The notes under the pieces were generated by a model that saw nothing but the letters and a program-made list of their open reading frames with translations, was not told where the DNA came from and did not search any database. Shown one piece after another: positions 10,730-20,212 of a stretch of DNA of 64,000 nt. Every line of letters starts with the position of its first letter. Positions within the stretch are counted from its first letter, which is position 1. The position numbers and the translations under genes were made by a program. Origin of the DNA: Bimuria novae-zelandiae CBS 107.79 (lineage: Eukaryota; Ascomycota; Dothideomycetes; Pleosporales; Didymosphaeriaceae); contig ML976737.1 of NCBI GenBank assembly GCA_010015655.1, positions 264,742 through 328,741 of the forward strand. Direction: 5' to 3'.

Positions 10730-12597
10730 ACGTACTCCACAAGCAAGTGGCCGGCACAAGCGAGTGGTTGGAAATGCCAAACCCTATTAAAACATACATC
10801 TCCTATAGTATAACGCAATGTCTTAACTACCTAACTAATTACTAAAATTAGAAAAAGCTTAATTATAGCTTATATTTTAAGCTATTAAAGAAAATGCGCT
10901 ACTCTTAATTTTACATGCTATAGTAGTTTATAGCGTTATAAAAAGAATACTAAGATAAAGCCACGCTAGAGTAACCTTTTAATCTAATTATATACTTAAC
11001 TTTATAAGTCTCCTTCTAATAGAAAAGTAAGTAATTATTTAGTATATACTTAACTTAGACGTGTAAGAATTTCCGCCTTAGCTTACTACTATTAAAAATA
11101 TAGCTAATTTTTTATTAGCTAAGTAGCGCTATAAGACTATTAGCTAAAACTAAGCTATGAATTTTATAAAGCGTTAGTTAAAGCTCTAAGTTAAGTTTAA
11201 TTAAAAGTATAACTATAAAAGAGTCTTCTGTAAAGATCCTAAGGTTATATAGGGCTAGTTCTAGCTTATAAAGAATACTAAAGCCAAGTACAGGATCCTA
11301 AATATAAGTACCTATAACTTTAATAAAACTAGCTTTATAACAGGTATAATATTAATAAAAGTCATTATTATAGGCTTAAGCATTAAGGCAGGCTAAAAAG
11401 CATATAGTAAAATAATTAAAAATAGACTATAGCTATTTAGGGTATTAATATAATAAGCTAGGCAATTCTACCCTTTCTTATCTTCTAGGGCAAGCACCAC
11501 CTCTCTATCTAGTATAAAGAGAAGGATCTACCTTATAATTAGATTATTATAGTCTCTAAGAATAGCTAAATAATAAATAGGCTTAGTTTATAGTAGCTAA
11601 AGCACTTTAATGCGTATATAAAAAAGTGTACTATTAGTAATTATTAGCTACTTATTATTAATAGCTATAAAAGCTATGACTTGCTTAAATTCTAATAATA
11701 CTATAACAATAATAAGATTATTACTTTTTATATATCTCTATATTTGTCGCATCTCTTATAGCCACTAGATATAGGATATTTCTCGCCATTAAATAAGGCG
11801 TATAGGCGTCAAGTTAAGAATCTAGTATGTAATTATATTATATATATTATTAAAATTAAGTTTTAATCTTACTTTATTTCTACTTTTAAGGCTATAATTA
11901 CTTAAAGTAATATTTAAAAGGATTTTTAAGGCGCTAGTCTTGTTCATCTTAACCTAAAAGTAATAATATTAAAACTTAATATCCGTCTACGTATACTACT
12001 ACTACTAGTAGCTAATAGTAGCTTATAGTAGTTATAGATGCCTAGTAATATCCTAAAATTTGGATTATAATTAACGCTAGTAAAGGAAAGGATTTAAAGG
12101 CATCTAAATAGTTCCTTAATAATCCTAGTTCAGGCCTTTAAAAAATAATAATAGGCGTAATAATAGTAGCGTATAAGCTAATATTAGCGTAAAAGTAAAT
12201 TACTAAGCTTTAAGCTACTAATAAGACTACTATATAATAAATATTATATAAAAGAAAGTAATTATAGTAAGAAAGGATCCTTATACCTATTATTAGTTCG
12301 TAATTAGCTACCCTAAAGAACTTTACGGCGCATAGTAATAAAAAGAAAGTAAAGCAAAGTATACGCGCTAATAAAGGTAAATTAACTTAATAGCGCTATA
12401 AATACTATAGTAAGACTAGGTATAATTCGCATACGTATAAAAAAGAAGTAAAAGTAGATTTTAAGTAGATTAGCCTACTACGATTTCTTATAACTATTTA
12501 TGCGCGTTCTGTACTATTGTGTAGAGTGTAGATTTTTAATAGGGTCTTGGCATTTCCGGCCACTCTCTTGTGCCGGCCACTCGCTTGTGGAGTACGT
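10730..12597 (+). mobile_element. Nested pogo/Fot1-type transposon, heavily RIP-degraded (element B)
   Basis: The 1868-bp element lies inside element C. Its inverted repeats of about 55-60 bp begin ACGTACTCCACAAGC at both ends, and TA flanks each side (10728-10729, 12598-12599). The interior has stops throughout, but the + strand near 11735-11830 still reads as a decayed version of the pogo/Fot1 block (SHLL, stop, PLDIGYFSPLNKAYRRQVK), with the line LLIINSYKSYD just before it. That block surrounds the second catalytic Asp region in this family. The inverted repeats themselves are GC-rich and nearly unmutated. Confidence 0.85.
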
Positions 12598-13339
12598 TAC
12601 TATAGTTAAGGATAATAAAATTAACCTTAATATATTTATAAATTTCTTAAAGGCTCACATGCTGTATGTTTTATAGTAAAAAATATAAAAGCTACTACTA
12701 CTTTTACTACTTAAATTTTAAGTATATACTATCTGCTAGTAGCGTAAATTTAAAGAACTAACTTTAGAGCAAAAAGCTTAGTGCCTAAAAAATATAAAAA
12801 AGGAGAAAGAGCGTATAGAGCGTAAGATGGGAGAGGAGTAGAAGGATAAGGACGAGAATAAGGAGAGCTAATTTATATAGTAAATATAAGAAGTTACTAA
12901 AGCTTAAGCCTACGTTACTAACGTTAATTCTATAGTTACTTATATTTTATGCTCTAATTATATTATTAATTACTTTTAGATATAAGGCGTATTATAAGTA
13001 CTTCTATTAAAAACAATTTATTTTACTAATTCTAGCCTATAAAAGTTAATTTTAAGGAAGTTATTGTCTAAAAATACGTATATTAAATTAACATATTAAT
13101 AGAATTATATAAAACTATAATATATATAACTTAACGCTAGCTAGTGCTTGTAAATGCTAAGTCTATATAGGCTACTATTATAATACTTAATAATATTTAC
13201 ACTTAATAATAATATGTTAATTACTTAAGCTCTTTATCTCTTATATACTTTATACTTACTAGTCTAAGTAGCTAAAGTAATTTCTTGCCTATACGTTATT
13301 ATAGTAAACCTTATACACGCCTAACTTAAAAAAAATATA

Positions 13340-14000
13340 AAAAATCTTAAAAGATAGGCGTCTACTAGAAGTTCTTTTTATTTATAACTTTAACGCCTTA
13401 AAGCTTTACTTAATTAAATTTATATTAAGTAAGTATAGTAATTGGTACTGAAGTACTACCCTAGCGTCTAAATAAAGCTATTAAATTTTAACTAATTAAT
13501 TAATAAAAGTATTATTTATTATAATTATTAAGTATAACCCTAGATATGGCGTATAATATAGTAGTACTTTACCAGTTATAAACTCTTTTATTAGCTGCAC
13601 CGTAAATACTCCTTAATAGATAAATTAATGAAAATACTTATTAATATTTATAGCTAGTAATAAGCTATACTATCTTAACCTCTATGCTAAGTATAATACT
13701 TAAACTAGCGTATTTACTTTTAATTCAGTATACTTATAATTACCTATATGCTTATTATAAGCGCTTTTATTAAGTACTATTACTTACTTTACCTTATATA
13801 CTAACTAGTAGCGAGCTTAATACTTAATAAAAAACTACGTTATACTTAGCTATTACTTTATTTATTGCTTTTTAATTTTACCTTATGCTAGCGAGAGTCT
13901 CCTAAATAATTATTTATAAGGCTTTTATATTATAATTATTATATAAGAAAGTCTATATTTTATCTAGGTAAGTATTTAGCTAGCCTTATAGTAACTCTTT
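13340..14000 (-). pseudogene. Ghost of a Tc1-like (DDE_3) transposase
   Basis: Read on the minus strand, 13392-13440 gives YLLNINLIK. Almost codon for codon this is the RIP-mutated form of the Tc1 family's YSPDLNPIE box (tca to tta, cct to ctt, gat to aat, cca to tta, gag to aag). The upstream minus-strand text (around 13900-13980) gives LNTYLDKI and FLYNNYNIK, like the conserved DEIxxFLxxxF segment of the same family. The many stops are consistent with C-to-T and G-to-A change. The boundaries are approximate. This differs from the pogo/Fot1 elements around it. Confidence 0.6.
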
Positions 14001-14455
14001 AAGCTTCTTGCGATAGTACTATATTAGTAATAGTAATTACCCCCGCTATACGTAGGCTAGTAGATAAGGCTACCCTTAGTACTCTAAGCTAAGTTAAATC
14101 CTTTTAATTATTAAATAGGCTACTTTAGTATCTCTTTAGATTTTTATAACACTAACGTTATTTTTAAGATAATTAATATAATTAATTATAGCTTATAATA
14201 CTATTAGTAGTAACCTAGCTTTATTTAATAATCCTATAAAGTACTTAAAGATTCTTTAAATGCATTAAAAGGTTAATATTTAGCTAGTAAATCCGTGTTT
14301 TAAATAACGTACAAGAATCGATTACTAACATGTGGGGCAGGTCACATGGTGAGCGGGAATTTACGAAACGACAATAAGCCAAGAAATGCCCAACCAATGT
14401 CGCTTGCGGATATAAAGCTGAGTCTTAAACGCTACCGCGATGTAAACGTGAGATA

Positions 14456-16523
14456 CTCGCCCCACACGCCAACCGGAGGTTGGCCCTGCGCAGCCCAACG
14501 TAACTTCGTAGCCTAACGTAACTTTGTATAGAGAATCGAAATTGATCCAGTCTTTTGACAGCGTAGACTTTAATTATATAGGCTAATATATAGTAGAGTT
14601 AGTGTAGCAAGTAGGGCAGGATCTACAGTTATCTCTCTAAGAGATAGGACCTATTAGGGCTAATTTTATAGGCTCTGCAAGTGGGCGTCCTTATACGTTT
14701 TTATAGCCTTTTAAGCAACCTTTTAAGCCTTAAGCTTTATATGTTAATTAATTACTTATCGCGCTACTTTAATAGTCACTACGCTACCTTTTTATACTAG
14801 CCTTTTATCTTTAATTTGCCTTTTTTTAGCGTTATTAAGCTGCTGCGGTAATATCTATAAGGTCGCGCTAGGCCAGCGCGAGACTATCGATTAGCAATTA
14901 CAAGCTTTCTAGGAATTTTATAAGCCTCCTGCTTAATATATTGCTTCTCTCTAGGGCGCGCGACATTTTTTAATGCTGCCGCTAATATACTATAGGTGTA
15001 TTAGCAATAGGGCTCGAATTAACAGCGAATAGAACTAATAGGGATGGCGTCCGGATAGGTGCTAGCAGCTTTATATAAACAAGCTCTAGATTAAATAGAA
15101 AGATCCTAGCTTTCTTTTAGGCGCTTAGGATTATGCTACGCTTAAATATATCTATCCTAATCCTATAGATCGCATGTAAAAATTCGACTTTGTTAAAGTC
15201 TATGCAGCTAGTTCGGGTGGCCATCTCTATAGCCTTTTTATAATTCTACTTTAATAGCTAAAAACAGACGACGTCTAGAGGCTGTAGATAATGTAATAAA
15301 TATAGTAATAGTAAAAAGGGGAGTATCTTATAATTATCGTAGAACTATATAAACTCGATAGTAAGGTAGCTACTAAATCTATTAAATATAAGTAATTACT
15401 ATACGCCTTTCTAGCGCGCGCGCGTTTATATTTTAAAGAACTTTAGCTACTTTATTAAGATAAAGTTATTAGCGTATTCTAATATTAATGTAGCAATTAT
15501 ATAGCTATTAGGCAGCGCCGTATTTGTATACTAGTAATAAAGGTAATTAATAGCCTATATAATAAGCATAGGTTTAAGCACCTCTCTATTACTAAAGATT
15601 AATTTAATACTTGTAATATAATCGCGCGACGTCTCTAACGTAGAGATATAAAAATAATTAAACTCTATAGTAATAATCTATTAATTACTACTAACGCCTA
15701 TGCGGAAGCCGATTTCGTCTATATTATAGGTGTCTAATAGAGTAACGCCGTAGGTGTATATTACCTTTTTAAGCTTAATAAAATAATAGCTATAAGTGTC
15801 ACGAGTCGTAGGTCGAGGGCCCTCGACGGCCCTAGTCCGCTCTAGACCGGCGCTATCCGGGCCTTCCGCCTATCTACTTCCCTCGCCGCAGCCCTTCTCT
15901 TCCCTCTCTAAGGGATCGCCTTAGTACTGTGGATAGACTGAGTCGCCCGTAGTCAGGGCGCTTTTTACAATAAGCTTTAAACGTTGCTATTACTATATAA
16001 TTAATATGCTACGACTTTTGCTTTATGCAGCGATAGTTTAGATTTCTTAATAGCTATCGCGATAGCTAGTCCTTGCTAAGTAGGGGAGCTCTGCTATTAA
16101 AGTACGCGCGATTAAGGATATATTAAGTAGCACTTTTTAACTATAGTATAAGGCATGGCATGCTAATAGTATCGTAGTAACGTATATATAACTTTAGCGC
16201 TTTATCCTAGGTCTCTAAAAGTCGTAGATTCGTGCCGCTATAGTTATGGCGGCTGATCCGGCCTCCAGCGCGCGCTTGAAGTCGCGAAATAGGCACGCTC
16301 TATTCGCGTGCTGCAGCTGCAAAATTAGGTATTTCTAAGCTAGAAAAACTAGAGAGATAATTAGAAATACGCTACTTAATTTTATAGCTCTTGCTATAAT
16401 ATTTAGGCATAGTTATGGGTTGTTTATTAAGAAAATAGAAAAATCCGCGATAAAAAGTTACGTTAGGCTGCGAAGTTACGTTGGGCTGCGCAGGGCCAAC
16501 CTCCGGTTGGCGTGTGGGGCGAG
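14456..16523 (-). mobile_element. Pogo/Fot1-type transposon, RIP-degraded (element D)
   Basis: The 2068-bp element has 70-bp inverted repeats that differ at a single base in the part compared (14456-14525 and 16454-16523; outer end CTCGCCCCACACGCC), flanked by TA (14454-14455, 16524-16525). The repeats contain an internal palindrome (CCAACCGGAGGTTGG) and a doubled AACGTAACTT motif. The transposase frame runs on the minus strand from ATG 16410 (MPKYYSKSYKIK, then a stop). Near 15120-15300 it reads LHYLQPLDVVCF followed by HAIYRIRIDIF, which is typical of pogo/Fot1. Stops occur throughout. A 173-bp solo LTR has inserted at 15797..15969. The element sits 86 bp from element C. Confidence 0.88.
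15797..15969. mobile_element. Solo LTR with 5-bp target-site duplication
   Basis: A GC-rich 173-bp block interrupts the AT-rich interior of element D. It starts TGTCACGAG and ends TTTTTACA (TG...CA termini) and is flanked by a perfect direct repeat ATAAG (15792-15796 and 15970-15974). This is the structure left when an LTR retrotransposon recombines between its two LTRs. It shows no RIP-like bias, unlike the sequence on both sides. No internal retroelement sequence is present. No second copy was noticed in the window. Confidence 0.8.
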
Positions 16524-16770
16524 TACGGGCCCGGCGATGACGAATTAGTGTACCAAACATCCCAAACAGATCAGACCATATCCTCACAATCGGCTCTGCG
16601 TCCCAAAATGGTAACCCCGCCCAAGTCTCACCGACTTCCTCAAAGTTCAGCAACCACACCGCTCCAATCTCGCTTCCACCAAACCCCAAGATCTCACATG
16701 TGAATCCACAATCCAGATCCCAGCCACAAGTACCACCATGATCCCTCCACGGAGGATCCTCCCTCCACAT
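16524..16770 (-). pseudogene. Host reading-frame fragment cut by element D
   Basis: A minus-strand frame from ATG 16770 (MWREDPPWRDHGGTCGWDLD) stays open to the element D boundary and has a protein-like, Trp/Gly-rich composition (CGFTCEILGFGGSEIGAVW, then GETWAGLPFWDAEP). Removing element D and one TA continues the frame only 7-8 codons into the 14370-14455 spacer before a stop. I do not recognise the family. It may be the last exon of a host gene or a decayed fragment; no upstream exon could be placed with confidence. Confidence 0.35.
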
Positions 16771-16910
16771 ATCAAAAACCTTAATACCACCGCCATTTTA
16801 ACCCTACACGACCACGCACACGCAGCCCAGCAGCTCAACATGACTCACTCACTCTCGCAAGCGGCAAGTATTCCGACTGGCACAACCGCACACGGACCTA
16901 CACGAGCCTC

Positions 16911-16959
16911 CGAACCTTGTTCGAACCTTGTTCGAACCTTGTTCGAACCTTGTTCGAAA
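16911..16959. repeat. Tandem 11-bp repeat
   Basis: Four head-to-tail copies of CGAACCTTGTT, followed by a partial fifth. Each junction creates a TTCGAA palindrome. It lies in the host segment between elements D and E. Confidence 0.9.
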
Positions 16960-17077
16960 CTATATCGCAAATAATTCTACGAAAGGGTTCGCTGCTGTAC
17001 CCGACCGGCTGGCTATTTGCGATAGAATCCGGGGCCGATGCTTAACCGACGTCTGGAGAAATCTCTGCCGTACAGTA

Positions 17078-18875
17078 AGCTCGGCTATATGCTTTTCGGC
17101 CACATATACTTCTCGGCCACCCCACCACAACGCGTTACTCTATTTTTGACGCTCTATACTTCAACGCCACATACTCAAAATGGATCCTCGTAAGGTTGCT
17201 TTTGCTAATGCTATCCGCGATCTTAATGCTGGTGTTTTTAAAAGCCAGTGACAAGCTGCTAAGGCGTACGGTGTTCCCCGATCATCACTTCAAGAGCGCA
17301 TCAATGGCCGCCGACCTCACGCGATAGCTCATCACCAACAGCAGCGATTGACTCCAGAACAAGAGGCCTTTCTAGTAGATTGGATACTCGATGAGGACGC
17401 ACGCGCACAGCCTCCCTCCCATCCTCGTGTACGAGAAATGGCCACCCGGCTCCTCCGCATGAACGGGGACTACGAGCCTCTTGGGCAACTATGGATACCC
17501 CATTTCATCGCCCGCAACCCACGCGTCGCATCTATAGTCGGCCGAACAATTGAGAGCGCACGAACTACAGCAGCCAACTACGACACTATAAAGGCCTTTC
17601 TTGTGCTTTTTGAGCGGACAAGAATAGAGCTAGGGATACAATACGAGGATATATGGAATATGGATGAGACAGGGTGCGCACTAGGGGTATGTACGAATGC
17701 CCAGGTGCTTGCAAGCTCTTTAAAGAAGAAAGCTTATATCAAATCTCCAGAGGATCGCGAGTGGGTGTCTATTATTGAGACCATCTCAGCCACCGGCGTC
17801 AAGCTTCAATGCCTAGTCATCTTCAAAGGCAAGCATCTGCAATCTACCTGGTTCCCAGCACAAGGCACACCAAATTGGCTCTACACAACGTCAGAGAACG
17901 GCTGGACGNNNNNNNNNNNNNNNNNNNNNNNNNNNNNNNNNNNNNNNNNNNNNNNNNNNNNNNNNNNNNNNNNNNNNNNNNNNNNNNNNNNNNNNNNNNN
18001 NNNNNNNNNNNNNNNNNNNNNNNNNNNNNNNNNNNNNNNNNNNNNNNNNNNNNNNNNNNNNNNNNNNNNNNNNNNNNNNNNNNNNNNNNNNNNNNNNNNN
18101 NNNNNNNNNNNNNNNNNNNNNNNNNNNNNNNNNNNNNNNNNNNNNNNNNNNNNNNNNNNNNNNNNNNNNNNNNNNNNNNNNNNNNNNNNNNNNNNNNNNN
18201 NNNNNNNNNNNNNNNNNNNNNNNNNNNNNNNNNNNNNNNNNNNNNNNNNNNNNNNNNNNNNNNNNNNNNNNNNNNNNNNNNNNNNNNNNNNNNNNNNNNN
18301 NNNNNNNNNNNNNNNNNNNNNNNNNNNNNNNNNNNNNNNNNNNNNNNNNNNNNNNNNNNNNNNNNNNNNNNNNNNNNNNNNNNNNNNNNNNNNNNNNNNN
18401 NNNNNNNNNNNNNNNNNNNNNNNNNNNNNNNNNNNNNNNNNNNNNNNNNNNNNNNNNNNNNNNNNNNNNNNNNNNNNNNNNNNNNNNNNNNNNNNNNNNN
18501 NNNNNNNNNNNNNNNNNNNNNNNNNNNNNNNNNNNNNNNNNNNNNNNNNNNNNNNNNNNNNNNNNNNNNNNNNNNNNNNNNNNNNNNNNNNNNNNNNNNN
18601 NNNNNNNNNNNNNNNNNNNNNNNNNNNNNNNNNNNNNNNNNNNNNNNNNNNNNNNNNNNNNNNNNNNNNNNNNNNNNNNNNNNNNNNNNNNNNNNNNNNN
18701 NNNNNNNNNNNNNNNNNNNNNNNNNNNNAGCAGCAGCAGCGCTTACTCTTAAGTCTATGTGTACTAAGTGGCAAATATAATTGTTGTCGTTGAAAAATCG
18801 CGATTCAAAATAGTGTGGCTATCTTAGTTAGGGTGGCCGAGAAGTATACGTGGCCGAAAAGTATATGGCCGAGCT
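17078..18875 (+). mobile_element. Pogo/Fot1-type transposon, little mutated, with assembly gap (element E)
   Basis: The 1798-bp span (820 of it N) has inverted repeats of about 45 bp at the ends (outer AGCTCGGC, then CTTTTCGGCCAC), flanked by TA (17076-17077 and 18876-18877). The transposase starts at ATG 17180 (MDPRKVAFANAIRDLNAG) and is open up to the gap at 17909 except for one TGA at 17249-17251, which would be CGA (Arg) before a C-to-T change. An N-terminal HTH (AAKAYGVPRSSLQERING), a CENP-B-like region and NMDETG leading to the first catalytic Asp are visible. GC content is normal, so this copy escaped RIP or is recent. The catalytic core falls in the gap and cannot be judged. Confidence 0.88.
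17909..18728. other. Assembly gap (820 N)
   Basis: A run of N inside the transposase of element E, probably a repeat the assembler could not bridge. Any protein translation across it is meaningless. Confidence 0.99.
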
Positions 18876-19062
18876 TAGCGACGGGCAAGATCGGCGAAGC
18901 TGTTTCACTGGGGCAGCGTCGGAAGCCGCCGAATGGTTTAATCTGGATCGAAGTACGTAAATCGTCCTGAAGCTTTGCATAGAGGTACTCGTATTCATTT
19001 AGATGTGCTCCTGCAAACGAGCTTCCTCCTCCAAGGATATAAGCTGTCCGCGACATGCCCAC
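18876..19062 (-). pseudogene. Host reading frame interrupted by element E
   Basis: The minus-strand frame starts at 19062 (MGMSRTAYILGGGSSFAGAH) and includes HLNEYEYLYAKLQDDLRTS and FGGFRRCPSETASPILPVA. It runs without a stop into the element boundary. If element E and one TA copy are removed it continues in frame through 17077-16975 (TVRQRFLQTSVKHRPRIL) for about 38 more codons before a stop, giving about 100 aa. The open frame across the repaired junction suggests the element landed in coding sequence. I do not recognise the family, and the upstream and downstream exons are not placed. Confidence 0.4.
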
Positions 19063-20212
19063 GTCCGCGATTAATCACCTTAAAGTTCACACGTGCAAAG
19101 AGATTCCAAAGAGGTGTAGCCGATCACCTGATCAAACCTTCTCAAGCTCCCGAGATCCCTCCCGAGCGCAGGCCAATTTCTGGCCTACGTACTCAGCCCT
19201 GGAGTAAAACGAAACTTGCGACGCAAACCCTTTCAGCCTCACCGCATGCTAATCTTGGATGTTCCCGTTCACTCATCACTTCTGCATTAAAACACTCATT
19301 CTGCGTCCTAACACCTCATGCGTTTCTGAGGTTCAGGCACACTCCATGAAGCACATCGGAAGAAACGCCTCATCGAGACCAGTATATGCGCTCAGCGTAA
19401 AAGCACACCACACGTTTGAAGCTGTCTGGATGTCACCTGCGGTGAAGTGCGTTGCTTGCCAGGTACCGCCTGTGCGATGCCTTGAATCTGATCAGGCGTG
19501 GGATGTCGTTGTTTGACGCTCGCATCGATACCCATGGCAAAACCAACGAACCGACAAAGCGGTGTGTTTGCTTTCAAAAAATTTTTGCCAATCATTACCG
19601 CGTAAAGCGCATAGTGGTCCGAGCTAGCTAGCATGGCCATGTAATTTTTCAAAGGAGATATGCGGCACTTACTGTGTGGCACGTTAGTGGTCTTGAACAC
19701 CACTATTCTAGGTCACTGTCCGCAATCTAGGCTCTTGCTTTGGAACAATTGAATAATGATGGGTATTTCAAAGTTGTGATATCCTTGGGAATATAGTAGT
19801 CTCCGGCTCTTAGATGATGCGGTCTTGCGTCTTCGAGATGGCGCCTTCTGTTGACGTCCTCTTTCGCGCTCAAAATACAGTCTTGAAAAGGTGGATAGAT
19901 CCTTACAACCTGGAGCAATGAGCCCTGGGATCCTCCACTGTAACATACAGCTACGCCGCGTATGTAGCCCCAAATATGCAAATTGTCTGCAGAAGACAGA
20001 TTCGTCGCCAAAACAAACGCCAATCCCACAGACAATGAGGGTAGATGCGAAAAGATGTAGAGTACGATGATCGAAACTGAGCGGCGCTGGTGACGCGGTT
20101 GAAAAGCATCGTAGTCGGCTGCCCAAAACACCAGACTCCGCGCAGATATACAAGTCGGAAAGTAGAGGCAATGGAAATCGTCATGGCGTTGAGAAATGCG
20201 CGGATAGGAAGC
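19063..20212. other. Gene-poor stretch, no supported gene
   Basis: About 1.15 kb holding overlapping short open frames on both strands, none with a recognisable motif. It includes the 3' flank of the kinase gene. A decayed host gene could lie here, but I cannot support one. Confidence 0.4.

Larger units (their letters stand above)
9289..14369. mobile_element. Long RIP-degraded element with ~75-bp inverted repeats (element C)
   Basis: The ends match in inverted orientation over about 75 bp: left 9289-9364, right about 14290-14369. The first ~32 bp (from GTTTCGTAAATTCCCGCTCA) are near-perfect, and the rest is diverged but alignable. The interior is extremely AT-rich with TA dinucleotides and stops in all frames, the hallmark of heavy RIP. 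It contains a nested pogo element (10730..12597) and a minus-strand ghost of a Tc1-like transposase (about 13340-14000). Without the nested copy the element would be about 3.2 kb. No target-site duplication is clear at the outer edges, so the superfamily of the outer unit is not certain. A less mutated patch lies at about 10205-10390. Confidence 0.75.

Noticed and set aside
16911..16959. CRISPR-like array
   Set aside because: Direct 11-bp tandem units without spacers in a eukaryotic genome; a simple tandem repeat.
17348..18793. 481-codon frame across the N gap
   Set aside because: About 270 codons are N; only the part before 17909 is real transposase sequence.
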